Below are positions 42,428 to 51,865 of a stretch of DNA of 63,114 nucleotides, piece by piece (the stretch's first letter is position 1; each line of letters opens with the position of its first letter). Origin of the DNA: Fictibacillus fluitans (GTDB lineage: Bacteria; Bacillota; Bacilli; Bacillales; Fictibacillaceae); the NCBI RefSeq assembly GCF_030418125.1, contig NZ_JAUHTR010000019.1, forward strand, positions 1-63,114. Direction: 5' to 3'. The notes below the pieces were generated by a model. The model saw only the letters and a list, made by a program, of their open reading frames with translations, ran no database searches and was not told where the DNA came from. The position numbers and the translations under genes were made by a program.

Positions 42428-42634
42428 TTAGTCTACAATGAGTTCAACAAGCTTTGAAATGCCAAGGTCAATTACCCAGAAGAAGATCGCCATCAAAATA
42501 ACAGTCGCAAGTGTAACCGTTGTATAGCGAATCAGTTCCTCGCGCTTTGGCCAGCTAACTTTCTTCATTTCCTTTTTAACGTCGGATAAAAACTTTGCAG
42601 GCGACTTTCTTGTTTTTTCTGCAATGTCAGCCAT
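42428..42634 (-). CDS. secE: preprotein translocase subunit SecE
   Basis: 68 residues: amphipathic cytosolic helix (FLSDVKKEMKKVSWPKREEL, the family signature) and one transmembrane segment (residues about 40-58). It clamps SecY. Of two adjacent ATG pairs the second (MADIAEKTRK) is 7 nt from GGGGG and is preferred. Confidence 0.97.
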   Translation of the reverse strand: MADIAEKTRKSPAKFLSDVKKEMKKVSWPKREELIRYTTVTLATVILMAIFFWVIDLGISKLVELIVD

Positions 42635-42693
42635 CATGTTACCCCCATTAGCTAAAAGTTAATATATGTGCAAACAGCCGGCAAGCCGGCATC

Positions 42694-42843
42694 TTATTTC
42701 GTTTCTTTGTGGGTAGTGTGTGCATTGCAATGACTGCAAAATTTCTTAACCTCGATGCGTTCAGGATTTGCTTCCTGATTTTTCATGGTGGTATAGTTCC
42801 GGCTGTTGCATTGCTCGCAGGCTAAAATAACTTTTTTTCGCAT
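42694..42843 (-). CDS. rpmGB: 50S ribosomal protein L33 (bL33), zinc type
   Basis: A 49-residue protein starting [19 protein letters not shown] with CEQC and CSHC zinc knuckles, i.e. the C+ zinc-containing form. It is the first gene of rpmGB-secE-nusG, behind its own promoter. A small palindromic hairpin GCCGGC-AA-GCCGGC (42677-42690) follows its stop codon. Confidence 0.96.
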   Translation of the reverse strand: MRKKVILACEQCNSRNYTTMKNQEANPERIEVKKFCSHCNAHTTHKETK

Positions 42844-42902
42844 AAAAACACCTTCCGTGCTGTTTAGACCCACTCATCCACGATATCTATATTACTTTTA
42901 CC

Positions 42903-42931
42903 ACATTATCACAGGGCAAAAGGCTTGTCAA
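42903..42931 (-). promoter_or_regulatory. sigma-A promoter of rpmGB-secE-nusG
   Basis: Minus strand perfect TTGACA (42926-42931), 17-nt spacer, TAATGT (42903-42908). Lies between the sigH terminator and rpmGB. Confidence 0.7.
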
Positions 42932-42965
42932 TAAAGGTCGGAAGCCGCTCTGGCCTTTTGAACGC

Positions 42966-42993
42966 AAAAAGAAAAACAGGGGAGGTCCCCCTG
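42966..42993 (-). terminator. terminator after sigH
   Basis: CAGGGG (42977-42982) and CCCCTG (42988-42993) around a 5-nt loop, followed on the minus strand by TTTTTCTTTTT. It begins 2 nt after the sigH stop. Confidence 0.85.
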
Positions 42994-42994
42994 C

Positions 42995-43645
42995 TTATAA
43001 TGTTATTTCCCGTAATTCAAGATATCGTTCAAGTTTTCTTTTTACGCGCTGAAGCGCATTGTCTATCGACTTGACGTGCCTGTCCAGGTCAACGGATATC
43101 TCCTGATAGGATCTTCCATCCAGATAGAGCATCAGCACTTTCCGCTCGAGGTCGCTTAATATCTCGCCCATTTTCAGCTCGATATCATCGAACTCTTCCT
43201 GGTTGATGATGAGTTCCTCCGGATCGGTTACCTTTGTTCCACATATCACATCCATCAATGTCCTGTCCGATTCTTCATCATAAATCGGCTTGTCCAGCGA
43301 GACATACGAATTCAGCGGTATGTGTTTCTGCCTTGTTGCGGTCTTAATGGCCGTTATCATTTGCCGTGTGATGCACAGTTCGGCAAAAGCCTTAAAGGAT
43401 GAAAGCTTGTCCTCTTTATAATCTCGAATGGCTTTATAAAGGCCAATCATGCCTTCCTGGATAATATCTTCCCGGTCAGCTCCAATTAAAAAATAGGACC
43501 TTGCTTTGGCGCGCACGAAATTCTTGTATTTGTTAATCAAAAATTCCAGCGCAGCACTGTCTCCTACATGGACATGTTCTACCAGACTTTCGTCTTCAAT
43601 CTGTTCATAATCCAGAACCGTCATTTCTTTGAGGTAAATGCTCAC
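42995..43645 (-). CDS. sigH: RNA polymerase sigma-H factor
   Basis: 216 residues of the sigma-70 family: region 2 (VRAKARSYFLIGADREDIIQ EGMIGLYKAI, with the usual DxxQEG and helix for -10 recognition) and region 4 (LDGRSYQEISVDLDRHVKSIDNALQRVKRKL). Sigma-H drives the transition-phase and early sporulation genes, including the phosphorelay. The GTG start (VSIYLKEMTVL) lies behind GGGGGGATTGTC. A good sigma-A promoter lies upstream; AbrB repression known in B. subtilis cannot be judged here. Confidence 0.97.
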   Translation of the reverse strand: MSIYLKEMTVLDYEQIEDESLVEHVHVGDSAALEFLINKYKNFVRAKARSYFLIGADREDIIQEGMIGLYKAIRDYKEDKLSSFKAFAELCITRQMITAIKTATRQKHIPLNSYVSLDKPIYDEESDRTLMDVICGTKVTDPEELIINQEEFDDIELKMGEILSDLERKVLMLYLDGRSYQEISVDLDRHVKSIDNALQRVKRKLERYLELREITL

Positions 43646-43692
43646 GACAATCCCCCCGGTCAGAGCCTGAATGCAAGGCAAAATATAACAAT

Positions 43693-43722
43693 ATTATACA
43701 GCATGACAGGAAATAGCGTCAA
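43693..43722 (-). promoter_or_regulatory. sigma-A promoter of sigH
   Basis: Minus strand TTGACG (43717-43722), 18-nt spacer, perfect TATAAT (43693-43698), 7 bp after the rae1 stop. Confidence 0.8.
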
Positions 43723-43728
43723 GATTGT

Positions 43729-44238
43729 TTATTTTTGGCCTCTTCTCCATTTTTCGAATATTTCAGCGATTTCTTCAGACAAAGAGATACTCGAAAAGTT
43801 GCGTTCCTTGGCCGACTTTACTTTTCGGTCAATCCGCCTCTCGATATCTTCCATTTCAATTTTCAATTCCCTTGAAGACTTCCGAAGAGCTCCCTTGGCA
43901 AAAACCACCCATTGTTCGGTATAGTCTGAAGTCGCCACGAAAATCCGGGTATTCACATTCTTAAACTCTGAGGCCAGTTTTTCAATCCGTTCATCTGCCG
44001 TTTCATTCTCTTTTGTGAAAATGACTTCGACCTTAAAATTCTTCGATTTCTTTTCAATGCCGGGCACCATGTGGGCGTCAAAAACAACGATCACTCTGTA
44101 GCCGGTAAATGCCTGATATTCCGCCATTTTTTCAATGAGAATATCCCTGGCCTTCGCGAAATCCAAATCTTTCAGGGATCTCAGCTCCGGCCAGGCACCA
44201 ATCACATTGTATCCGTCAACGATCAGGATATTCTCCAT
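43729..44238 (-). CDS. rae1: ribosome-associated endoribonuclease Rae1 (YacP)
   Basis: A 169-residue NYN/PIN-like nuclease. Acidic motifs of the active site are visible: LIVDGYNVIG (N terminus), FDAHMVPG and ATSDYTEQ. In B. subtilis Rae1 enters the ribosomal A site and cuts mRNAs in a translation-dependent way. Basic C terminus (KWRRGQK). Its ATG overlaps the rlmB stop by 1 nt (TAATG). Confidence 0.93.
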   Translation of the reverse strand: MENILIVDGYNVIGAWPELRSLKDLDFAKARDILIEKMAEYQAFTGYRVIVVFDAHMVPGIEKKSKNFKVEVIFTKENETADERIEKLASEFKNVNTRIFVATSDYTEQWVVFAKGALRKSSRELKIEMEDIERRIDRKVKSAKERNFSSISLSEEIAEIFEKWRRGQK

Positions 44239-44984
44239 TATGATGATTGCGGATGGCGTTTGCGGTAAACCTCGTATAAGAGCAGACCTGCTGCCACAGA
44301 TGCATTAAGAGAAGTAACCTTCCCTTCCATCGGCAGCCGTACAAGAAAGTCGCATGTATCCTTTACCAGGCGGCCCATTCCCTTGCCTTCACTTCCAATG
44401 ACAAGGCCAATCGGCAAATCCAGCTTGGCTTCCCTGTAGTCTTCCTGCCCCTTCATATCAGCTCCCACAAACCACAGGCCGCGCTCCTTCAATTCCTTCA
44501 TCGTTTGAACAATATTGGTTACCCGGACAACCGGGATGTATTCGATGGCTCCCGTGGACGCTTTGGCAACAGCCGCTGTAAGGCCTACCGCCCGCCGCTT
44601 GGGAATAATAACACCATGGGCACCGACCGCGTCAGCCGTTCTCATGATCGACCCAAGATTGTGGGGATCCTCGATCTCATCAAGAATGATGAAAAAAGGA
44701 TCTTCACCCTTTTCTTCTGCCTTTTGAAATAAATCGTCGATCTCTGAATACTCATAGGCCGCGACGGCTGCAATAACACCCTGATGGTTTCCTCCATCAC
44801 TCAGCAAATCCAGCTTTTTTTTCGGAACAACCTGAACGATCACGTTGTTTTCCCTGGCCATGTGGACGACCTGGCTTACCGGCCCTTTTTGAGAGCCTTC
44901 ACCTACAAAAATTTTATTGATATCTCTGCCTGCACGGAGCACTTCCAGTACAGGATTTCTTCCGATAATAAATTCTTCGCTCAT
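44238..44984 (-). CDS. rlmB: 23S rRNA 2'-O-methyltransferase RlmB-type (TrmH family)
   Basis: 248 residues: N-terminal L30e-like substrate-binding domain ([19 protein letters not shown]) and a SPOUT domain with motif 1 [16 protein letters not shown], motif 2 [13 protein letters not shown] and motif 3 [15 protein letters not shown] of the deep-trefoil-knot enzymes. It is expected to methylate G2251 of 23S rRNA. The start overlaps mrnC by 4 nt (ATGA). Confidence 0.94.
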   Translation of the reverse strand: MSEEFIIGRNPVLEVLRAGRDINKIFVGEGSQKGPVSQVVHMARENNVIVQVVPKKKLDLLSDGGNHQGVIAAVAAYEYSEIDDLFQKAEEKGEDPFFIILDEIEDPHNLGSIMRTADAVGAHGVIIPKRRAVGLTAAVAKASTGAIEYIPVVRVTNIVQTMKELKERGLWFVGADMKGQEDYREAKLDLPIGLVIGSEGKGMGRLVKDTCDFLVRLPMEGKVTSLNASVAAGLLLYEVYRKRHPQSS

Positions 44985-45406
44985 TGTTTTCCTCCCTCTT
45001 CCGCCTGTTCAACGAAAGACACTACTTTTTCAAAAATCATATCCAGCCGCTCCTGGCGGCCCAGAAGATAGTGATAGCCAATAATTGCTTCAAAGCCTGT
45101 CCCGTACCGGTACGTTTGGACATCAGTGTTCTTGGGGACTGAGCCCTGGTTTGCGTTTCTGCCCCGCATGATTACCGCGGTTTCCTCTTCGTCAAAAAAG
45201 CCCTCTTCAAGCAGCCGTATAACCACCGACGCCTGCGCTTTTGCGGAAACATATTTGGTGGCAAGGGTATGAAGCTTGTTCGGTTTTACCTGCCCTGAGT
45301 GAATGAGGTGATGCCGCACAAAATTCTCCAGCACGGCATCTCCCATATACGCAAGGGTCATTCCATTTAATTGTTTAACATCAGCATCAGTGATTTGTCT
45401 GCTCAT
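44981..45406 (-). CDS. mrnC: Mini-ribonuclease III
   Basis: A 141-residue RNase III catalytic domain without a dsRNA-binding domain. Key stretches [14 protein letters not shown] (catalytic Asp) and [13 protein letters not shown] (catalytic Glu) are present. MrnC matures 23S rRNA ends in B. subtilis. The ATG directly follows the cysS stop codon (TAAATG), giving a tightly packed cysE-cysS-mrnC-rlmB-rae1 run. Confidence 0.97.
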   Translation of the reverse strand: MSRQITDADVKQLNGMTLAYMGDAVLENFVRHHLIHSGQVKPNKLHTLATKYVSAKAQASVVIRLLEEGFFDEEETAVIMRGRNANQGSVPKNTDVQTYRYGTGFEAIIGYHYLLGRQERLDMIFEKVVSFVEQAEEGGKQ

Positions 45407-46807
45407 TTACTGCCTCTTCCAGCGAACACCCTGAGGCGTATCTTCCAAAACAATATTCATGTCACGCAGCTGGTCACGAATTTCATCCGCACGAGCGAAA
45501 TTCCGTTCCTTCCTTGCTGTGTTCCGCTCTTCAATCAGTGCTTCAATGTCTTCATCCAGCAGCTCTTTCTCTTCTGTCATCGTCAGGCCGAGCACACCGG
45601 CCAGCTCTTCGAAAAGACCGATGAATTTGGCAAGCACCGCTGTTGAAGTATTTTCCGACTGCAGGTAGACATTTGCCTCTCTTGCCATATCAAACAGAAC
45701 GGCGATCGCATTTGCGGTATTGAAGTCATCATCCATTGCAGTGGTGAAGCTTTGTTTGAATTGCTCTATTTTTTCGTTCCATTGATCGCTGTCAGAAGCA
45801 AGATCGGCACTGACTTCCAGACGGTGCTTGAGATTTCCGTAAGCCGTCCGGATCCGGTTCAAGCTGACATGTGCGCTTTCAAGCAATTCATTACTGAAAT
45901 TAATCGGGTTGCGGTAATGAACGGCCATCATGAAAAAGCGGATGACCTGCGGATCGAACTCTTTCATCATATCGTGAACAAGCACAAAGTTCCCGAGTGA
46001 TTTGGACATCTTTTCGTTATTAATATTAATATACCCGTTATGCATCCAATATTTTGCCATTGGAGCTTCGTTTAATGCTTCTGACTGGGCAATTTCATTC
46101 TCGTGGTGAGGGAACGTCAAGTCCTGTCCTCCTCCATGAATATCAATGGAGTCTCCAAGGTACTTTTTCGCCATGGCCGAGCACTCAATGTGCCAGCCGG
46201 GACGGCCTTTGCCCCATGGGCTCTCCCAGGAGATTTCTCCCTCTTTTGCCGATTTCCAAAGTGCAAAATCAAGCGGATCCTTTTTGATGTCGCCTACTTC
46301 AATCCGTGCCCCGGATCGGAGATCGTCAATGGATTGATGGGAAAGCTTCCCGTATCCCTCAAATGCCCTTGTTTTAAAATACACATCGCCTTTTGCTTCA
46401 TAGGCATAGCCTTTTTCAACCAGCTTGCTGATAAAATCAATAATTTCCGGCATGGTTTCGGTTACCCGCGGGTGATAGTCCGCTTCCTGTACACCAAGTG
46501 CGCAAACATCCTCATGATACGACTGGATAAAACGTTCTGCTACGGTGGGAACATCCGTGCCGAGCTCTTTTGCCGCCCTGATGAGTTTGTCGTCCACATC
46601 AGTAAAGTTGGAAATAAAATTCACATCATAGCCGCGGTATTCAAGATAACGGCGTACCGTATCAAATACGATAGCCGGACGGGCATTTCCGATATGAATG
46701 TAGTTGTAGACGGTCGGTCCGCATACATACATTTTTACTTTCCCTTCCTCAAGGGGTTTGAATACCTCTTTTTGACGGGTTAACGTATTATAAATAACTA
46801 AGCTCAT
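45407..46807 (-). CDS. cysS: cysteinyl-tRNA synthetase
   Basis: 466 residues of class Ia. HIGH motif is [20 protein letters not shown] motif [11 protein letters not shown]. Zinc ligands for cysteine recognition: Cys in [18 protein letters not shown], and [15 protein letters not shown]. The C-terminal [20 protein letters not shown] is the conserved end helix. It overlaps cysE by 4 nt (ATGA), so both are under the Cys T-box at 47611-47888. Confidence 0.98.
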   Translation of the reverse strand: MSLVIYNTLTRQKEVFKPLEEGKVKMYVCGPTVYNYIHIGNARPAIVFDTVRRYLEYRGYDVNFISNFTDVDDKLIRAAKELGTDVPTVAERFIQSYHEDVCALGVQEADYHPRVTETMPEIIDFISKLVEKGYAYEAKGDVYFKTRAFEGYGKLSHQSIDDLRSGARIEVGDIKKDPLDFALWKSAKEGEISWESPWGKGRPGWHIECSAMAKKYLGDSIDIHGGGQDLTFPHHENEIAQSEALNEAPMAKYWMHNGYININNEKMSKSLGNFVLVHDMMKEFDPQVIRFFMMAVHYRNPINFSNELLESAHVSLNRIRTAYGNLKHRLEVSADLASDSDQWNEKIEQFKQSFTTAMDDDFNTANAIAVLFDMAREANVYLQSENTSTAVLAKFIGLFEELAGVLGLTMTEEKELLDEDIEALIEERNTARKERNFARADEIRDQLRDMNIVLEDTPQGVRWKRQ

Positions 46808-47454
46808 CGCACTTCACTTCCCTTTCGTAAACGTTCCATATCTTCCTGCAGTCGTTCAATCTCCGCCTGCAGCTCGCGGAATTGGGCAGCCACCGGATCC
46901 GGAAGGTTGCAGTGATCCAGCTCCTGGCCGACTTTCACGCCATCCTGGACAACGACCCGCCCGGGAATCCCGACTACCGTCGAGTTCGGCGGCACATCCC
47001 GAAGCACAACCGAACCGGCCCCTATCTTAGAATGTTTCCCAATTGTGATGGATCCCAATACTTTGGCGCCCGAAGCAACCAGGGTGTGGTCTTCAAGCGT
47101 TGGATGCCGTTTTCCTTTTTCCTTACCAGTACCACCAAGTGTTACTCCTTGATACAAGGTAACATTGTTGCCGATAATACAGGTTTCCCCAATAACGACT
47201 CCCATCCCATGATCTATAAATAACCGGCGCCCGATCTGCGCCCCCGGATGAATTTCAATCCCTGTAAAAAAGCGGCTGATCTGTGAAACCACACGCGCGA
47301 GAAACAAGAAATTGTTCCTGAACAGCTTGTGAGCCACCCGGTGGGCCCACACCGCATGCACGCCCGAATACGTTAAAATGACCTCCAGCTTGCTGCGTGC
47401 CGCCGGATCATTATCAAAAACTGCCTGTATATCCTCCCTCATGCGCTTCCACAT
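46804..47454 (-). CDS. cysE: serine O-acetyltransferase
   Basis: A 216-residue left-handed beta-helix enzyme that makes O-acetylserine, the precursor of cysteine. N-terminal helical domain ([27 protein letters not shown], with the conserved Asp/His of the active site) and hexapeptide repeats ([26 protein letters not shown]). The start MWKRMRED is taken behind GGGGGGATTTCC. Its leader contains a T-box and, unusually, a 21-bp tandem repeat array. Confidence 0.96.
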   Translation of the reverse strand: MWKRMREDIQAVFDNDPAARSKLEVILTYSGVHAVWAHRVAHKLFRNNFLFLARVVSQISRFFTGIEIHPGAQIGRRLFIDHGMGVVIGETCIIGNNVTLYQGVTLGGTGKEKGKRHPTLEDHTLVASGAKVLGSITIGKHSKIGAGSVVLRDVPPNSTVVGIPGRVVVQDGVKVGQELDHCNLPDPVAAQFRELQAEIERLQEDMERLRKGSEVR

Positions 47455-47492
47455 GGAAATCCCCCCCTGGTAGTTAACCATAATCCTGTTTT

Positions 47493-47576
47493 GGCGGGTA
47501 AATGTTCGATTTCGGCGGGTAAATCCTCCATTTTGGCCGGTAAATTCTCAATTCCCGCCGGTAAATCTTCATTTCC
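47493..47576. repeat. tandem array of four 21-bp repeats in the cysE leader
   Basis: Four exactly 21-bp units start at 47493, 47514, 47535 and 47556. Each contains SGYSGGTAAAT followed by NNTCNATTYY; GTAAAT and TC are invariant. A degenerate fifth unit continues to about 47597. The array lies between the T-box terminator and the cysE RBS, so it is transcribed whenever the T-box reads through. The same period and GTAAATC core recur at 62636-63061. Although 21 is a multiple of 3 and a frame stays open, no RBS supports translation. Confidence 0.9.
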
Positions 47577-47610
47577 GCTTGTAAACCCTGCCCAGCAATG
47601 CTTGGGCATT

Positions 47611-47888
47611 AAAAAAAGCGCCCTGTGCGTATGCACAGAGACGCTTTTGGCGCGGTTCCACTCTGTTTAACAGCAAAAATACGAAAAACAACGAAGAAAT
47701 TCGGTATTTTTGCTCTTCCCTTATACTCCGTAACGTGGAGGGCCGCTTTTATCTACTGTATGTTTCGATAAAAGGCTCCGAGGTGCACTTCAGTTTCCTT
47801 TTTCATAAACCACTTTCAGCCAGGGTGGTCCTCTCTGGTATGAAAATGAGAAACCTACTCTCCTCATCCTTGCTGTTGTTGTAATTAA
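47611..47888 (-). promoter_or_regulatory. T-box riboswitch (Cys specifier) upstream of cysE-cysS
   Basis: The minus strand carries the T-box sequence AGTGGAACCGCGCC (47649-47662), complementary to an uncharged tRNA acceptor end. It is followed by a terminator stem AAAAGCG/CGCTTTT plus CTGTGC/GCACAG (47614-47648) with seven T. Stem I begins near GGATGAGGAGAGTAGG; the specifier loop reads GAAG-TGC-ACC with TGC (47785-47787), a cysteine codon followed by A. Uncharged tRNA-Cys should favour the antiterminator and expression of cysE-cysS. Confidence 0.92.
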
Positions 47889-47896
47889 TTTCTTTT

Positions 47897-47925
47897 AATA
47901 TATTACATTGCGTGCGAAATGTTAA
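47897..47925 (-). promoter_or_regulatory. sigma-A promoter of the cysE-cysS operon
   Basis: Minus strand TTAACA (47920-47925), 17-nt spacer, TATATT (47897-47902), just past the gltX stop and directly before the T-box. This places it correctly as the start of the T-box transcript. Confidence 0.7.
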
Positions 47926-47943
47926 CTAATATTGCCTATAAAT

Positions 47944-49410
47944 TTAAACGAGGCGCGATGCGGTGTGATCCAGGCGCTTCAAAATCTCTTCTTTTCCAAA
48001 CAAGGAAATGGCCTGCGGAAGGTCCGGTCCGTGCGTTTGGCCTGTTGTGGCCACGCGGATCGGCATAAAGAGATTTTTACCTTTTTGCTTTGTTTCCTTT
48101 TGGGTTGCCTTAATTGCCGCCTTTACTTCCTCCGGAGAGAAATCGGTAATCGCTTCAACATGTCCTTTGAAGGAAGCAACAACTTCAGGAACGGTTTCGC
48201 CTTTCAGCACTTCAAGCGCTTCTTCTTCATACTCAATCTGTTTTTTGAAAAACACGTCAGTCTGTTCAACGATTTCGGCACCGTAGCTGAGTTTTTCCTG
48301 GTAAAGAGCCACAAGCTTGGCTGCCCATTCACGTTCCTCTGCTGACATGTCCTCTTTTAAGCGTCCCGCTTCCACCAGATGCGGAAGCGTGAGCTCCATG
48401 ACCGTTTCGAGGTCTTGTTTTTTCATGTACTGGTTATTCACCCAAAGCAGCTTTTGCTTATCGAAAATAGCCGGAGCTTTAGAAAGGCGGGAAGCATCAA
48501 AAATATCGATGAACTCATCCTTCGTAAAGATTTCTTCCTCTCCAACCGGAGACCAGCCAAGCAGCGTAATGAAGTTAAACAGCGCTTCTGGAATGTAGCC
48601 AAGCTGCTCATATTGTTCAATAAACTGGATGATCGACTCGTCGCGCTTGCTGAGCTTTTTGCGGTTTTCGTTAAAAATCAGCGTCATGTGGCCAAACACC
48701 GGCGGTTCCCAGCCGAATGCTTCATAGATCATCAGCTGTTTTGGCGTGTTGGAGATATGATCATCCCCGCGCAGCACATGCGAAATCTCCATCAAGTGAT
48801 CATCGACGGCTACCGCAAAGTTGTACGTTGGGATGCCATCTTTTTTCACAATGACGTAATCGCCAATCCCATTGGAGTCGAACGATACATCTCCTTTTAC
48901 CATATCGGAAAAGGCATAGGTGTGATCAGCCGGCACGGCAAAGCGAACGCTCGGCTTACGTCCTTCCGCTTCAAGCGCCTTGCGCTCGCCGTCGGTCAGG
49001 TGCCGGCATTTCCCGGAGTAGTGCGGCGTTTCATTTCGTGCCACCTGCTCTTCACGGGAAGCTTCAAGTTCTTCCTCGGTGCAGTAGCATGGATAAGCAA
49101 GACCGCGGTCAAGCAGATCCTGATAATGCTCTTTATAGATGTCGAGGCGCTCCATTTGTGTGTATGGACCGTACTCTCCGCCAACATCAATGCTTTCATC
49201 CCAGTCGATGCCGAGCCATTTTAAATACGTCAGCTGGCTTTCCACGCCGCCCTGGATGTTTCGCTTCTGGTCTGTATCTTCAATACGGATGATGAGTTTG
49301 CCGTTATGATGGCGGGCAAACAAATAATTAAACAGCGCCGTTCTTGCATTCCCTATATGTAAATGTCCTGTTGGGCTTGGCGCATACCGCACCCTTACGT
49401 CGTTTGACAT
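47944..49410 (-). CDS. gltX: glutamyl-tRNA synthetase
   Basis: 488 residues of class Ib. HIGH motif [25 protein letters not shown]-type motif [11 protein letters not shown]. The Cys/His-containing insert CYCTEEEL ... [10 protein letters not shown] is present. The start [13 protein letters not shown] is 8 nt from GAGGTGG; an ATG seven codons upstream is an alternative. In Bacillus the enzyme charges both tRNA-Glu and tRNA-Gln. Confidence 0.97.
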   Translation of the reverse strand: MSNDVRVRYAPSPTGHLHIGNARTALFNYLFARHHNGKLIIRIEDTDQKRNIQGGVESQLTYLKWLGIDWDESIDVGGEYGPYTQMERLDIYKEHYQDLLDRGLAYPCYCTEEELEASREEQVARNETPHYSGKCRHLTDGERKALEAEGRKPSVRFAVPADHTYAFSDMVKGDVSFDSNGIGDYVIVKKDGIPTYNFAVAVDDHLMEISHVLRGDDHISNTPKQLMIYEAFGWEPPVFGHMTLIFNENRKKLSKRDESIIQFIEQYEQLGYIPEALFNFITLLGWSPVGEEEIFTKDEFIDIFDASRLSKAPAIFDKQKLLWVNNQYMKKQDLETVMELTLPHLVEAGRLKEDMSAEEREWAAKLVALYQEKLSYGAEIVEQTDVFFKKQIEYEEEALEVLKGETVPEVVASFKGHVEAITDFSPEEVKAAIKATQKETKQKGKNLFMPIRVATTGQTHGPDLPQAISLFGKEEILKRLDHTASRLV

Positions 49411-49462
49411 TTTAACGTCCACCTCGTTCATTTTTATGCTTCGTCCATTGTAACACTTTCGT

Positions 49463-49939
49463 CTACTTTTTTGTAATCAGGATCACTGCGTTGGCGGCAA
49501 TTCCCTCACTGCGGCCTGCGAAGCCCAGCTTTTCGGTGGTCGTCGCCTTTACGTTGATCTGGTCGGTTTCCGCTCCAAAAATGCCGGCAATGACACCGCG
49601 CATCTCCTCGATGTATGGCGCCATTTTTGGCTTTTGGGCAATGATGGTGCAATCCACATTGCCAAGTTCATATCCCTTTTTCTGCACAAACTCCCAGGAT
49701 TCCTGAAGAAGTTTTTTAGAATCGGCATCCTTAAAGGCCTCATCTGTATCCGGAAAGTGCTTGCCGATGTCCCCTTCTCCTGCAGCACCGAGCAACGCAT
49801 CCGTCACGGCATGCAAAAGCACATCGGCATCAGAATGTCCAAGCAGGCCTTTTTCGTAAGGAATTGTGATTCCCCCGATAATCAGCGGCCGCCCTTCCAC
49901 CAGCTGGTGCACATCATAGCCTTGTCCCACTCGAATCAT
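49463..49939 (-). CDS. ispF: 2-C-methyl-D-erythritol 2,4-cyclodiphosphate synthase
   Basis: 158 residues, trimeric enzyme of the non-mevalonate isoprenoid pathway. Zinc ligands Asp8/His10 in GQGYDVHQL and His42 in [15 protein letters not shown]-terminal [16 protein letters not shown]. The start MIRVGQGYD follows GGGAGAGAG inside the ispD end; the genes overlap by 26 nt. Confidence 0.97.
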   Translation of the reverse strand: MIRVGQGYDVHQLVEGRPLIIGGITIPYEKGLLGHSDADVLLHAVTDALLGAAGEGDIGKHFPDTDEAFKDADSKKLLQESWEFVQKKGYELGNVDCTIIAQKPKMAPYIEEMRGVIAGIFGAETDQINVKATTTEKLGFAGRSEGIAANAVILITKK

Positions 49940-50627
49940 ATGTTTCTCTCTCCCTTTGTTCCAAAATGGCATTGGCAAAAATCAGATCGTGAACGGTCGT
50001 TAATTTGATATTTAAATAATCTCCCTCAACGATGGAAACCGGGTACCCTGTCTGCTCCACCAGGCTGGCGTCATCGGTGCCGAGATAGCCTGCCTCTGCC
50101 GCTTGCCGGTGGGCCTGTAAAACGACAGGCAGACGAAAAGCTTGTGGTGTTTGGACAGCCCACAAGCTCGCACGGTCTACCGTTTCCGTCACGGTTTCGC
50201 CCTTTGCTTTTTTTACCGTATCTTTTAACGGAACCGCCAGAATAGCGGCTCCTGTTTCAGTTGCTTTTACCACGAGTTCATGGATGTTGTCACGCTGGAC
50301 AAAAGGACGCGCACCGTCATGGACCAACGCAAGATCCGTCTCTGCTACCGCCTTCAGTCCCGCAAATACGCTGTGCTGCCGCTCCGCTCCCCCAGGGACA
50401 ACCTTGGTGACCTTTTGAAAAGAAAAGCGGTCAATCAGCTCATGAAATTGTTCCTTCTCCGCCTCGTTGACGACGAGAATAATTTCACGGCACCACGGGT
50501 CTTCCTCGAAGACAGACAGAGTATGGGCAATCAGAGGCTTTCCCTTCAGTTCGATCCATTGTTTGTTCTTGCCTGCATTCATCCTTTTCCCCTGTCCTGC
50601 TGCAGGGATTACCATACTATACTTCAA
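49914..50627 (-). CDS. ispD: 2-C-methyl-D-erythritol 4-phosphate cytidylyltransferase
   Basis: 237 residues. Nucleotide-binding loop [19 protein letters not shown], then VHDGARPFV and DDASLVEQ. It makes CDP-ME from MEP and CTP. The preferred start is the second of two adjacent TTG codons (giving [11 protein letters not shown]), 7 nt from GGAG; this also matches the usual N terminus. An ATG at 50615 would be far from the RBS. Confidence 0.96.
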   Translation of the reverse strand: MKYSMVIPAAGQGKRMNAGKNKQWIELKGKPLIAHTLSVFEEDPWCREIILVVNEAEKEQFHELIDRFSFQKVTKVVPGGAERQHSVFAGLKAVAETDLALVHDGARPFVQRDNIHELVVKATETGAAILAVPLKDTVKKAKGETVTETVDRASLWAVQTPQAFRLPVVLQAHRQAAEAGYLGTDDASLVEQTGYPVSIVEGDYLNIKLTTVHDLIFANAILEQRERETYDSSGTRL

Positions 50628-50689
50628 CAACCTTCTCCACCACTCTAGACTGCGTACAGAGAAATAACCGCTACCCTGTATGCTTGTAG

Positions 50690-51781
50690 TTATAAAGCTT
50701 TTTCCAGCAGCTTCGGCTTGGCAAAAATCATCCGTCCGGCGGATGTCTGCAGCACGCTGGTCACCAAGACGTCAATGGTCTTGCCGATATAGTTTCTGCC
50801 TTCTTCGACAACGATCATGGTGCCGTCATCCAAATAGCCGACTCCCTGGTTGTGCTCCTTGCCATCTTTAATGACCTGAACGATTAATTCCTCACCTGGA
50901 AGAACGACAGGTTTTACTGCATTGGCAAGGTCATTTATGTTCAATACTAACACATTTTGAAGCTCGCAGACTTTGTTCAGGTTAAAATCATTGGTCACGA
51001 CAACACCGGACAGCAGCTGGGCAAGCTTCACCAATTTGCTGTCAACCTCGCTGACCTCTTCAAAGTCTCCTTCGTATATTTCCACCTTGATGGAAAGCTC
51101 TTTTTGGATGCGGTTCAAAATATCCAGCCCGCGGCGGCCCCTGTTCCGTTTCAGGACATCGGAGGAATCGGCAATGTGCTGAAGCTCTTCAAGCACAAAG
51201 CGGGGAATAATCAGCGGACCTTCCAAAAAGCCGGTCTGGCAAATATCCGCTACCCTGCCGTCAATGATGACACTGGTATCGAGGATTTTGTATTTTCCTT
51301 TCAGCTTCTCTTCCTCAGCATCCTTTTTACGTTCTTTGCCGGCCCGGTTAATGGAAAAAAGAGCGATTAACTCATCTCGCTTTTTAAAGCCCACCTGAAA
51401 CCCGAGGTACCCGAGCAAAAGGGTAAGAAAAATAGGAAGAATAGAACTGAAGACTACGACATTGATGTTATTAAGCGGAAGCTGCACAAAAAATGCTACT
51501 ATAAGTCCAAAAATAAGTCCGATTGTTCCAAAGAGTACATCCGTGACCGGTGCTTTAACGACGGTTTCTTCCACCCAACGAATCAGCCCCACGATGTAAT
51601 CTGTTACCCAAAAGGTAGATAAAAAGAATATAAGTGCCCCCAAAACCGCTCCCGCATAAGAAGACGTTAATTCACTGGGCAAATCACCCAGATTGAGTAT
51701 ACGGATCACGTCAGGGACATAGATAAAACCAAGCATGCCGCCGACAACAACAAAAAACAGCTGTACAAATCTTTTTAGCAT
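50690..51781 (-). CDS. yacL: PIN-TRAM membrane protein YacL
   Basis: 363 residues: four transmembrane segments (residues 1-130), a PIN domain starting ILDTSVIIDGRVADI (first catalytic Asp) and continuing with NRGRRGLDILN and VVTNDFNLN, and a C-terminal TRAM domain (PGEELIVQVIKDGKEHNQGVGYLDDG). PIN-TRAM proteins are putative RNases attached to the membrane; the substrate is unknown. ATG at 8 nt from GGAGG; GTG three codons upstream is too close to the RBS. Confidence 0.93.
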   Translation of the reverse strand: MLKRFVQLFFVVVGGMLGFIYVPDVIRILNLGDLPSELTSSYAGAVLGALIFFLSTFWVTDYIVGLIRWVEETVVKAPVTDVLFGTIGLIFGLIVAFFVQLPLNNINVVVFSSILPIFLTLLLGYLGFQVGFKKRDELIALFSINRAGKERKKDAEEEKLKGKYKILDTSVIIDGRVADICQTGFLEGPLIIPRFVLEELQHIADSSDVLKRNRGRRGLDILNRIQKELSIKVEIYEGDFEEVSEVDSKLVKLAQLLSGVVVTNDFNLNKVCELQNVLVLNINDLANAVKPVVLPGEELIVQVIKDGKEHNQGVGYLDDGTMIVVEEGRNYIGKTIDVLVTSVLQTSAGRMIFAKPKLLEKAL

Positions 51782-51865
51782 GCACTTCACCTCCCTTAAC
51801 CATTATTTACAGAAAGTCTGTTTTGAAACATGTTCATGTGAGAATTTCCATAAAATTTTCGTCAT

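Noticed and set aside
47439-47636. Frame with heptad repeats (EDLPAxI) over the cysE leader, ending inside cysE; could be a Cys leader peptide (MPKHCW)
   Set aside because: Its start lies in the T-box terminator tail without an RBS, and the T-box already explains cysteine control.
48379-49224. 281-codon frame antisense to gltX
   Set aside because: Shadow of gltX; no start signal, no recognisable domain.
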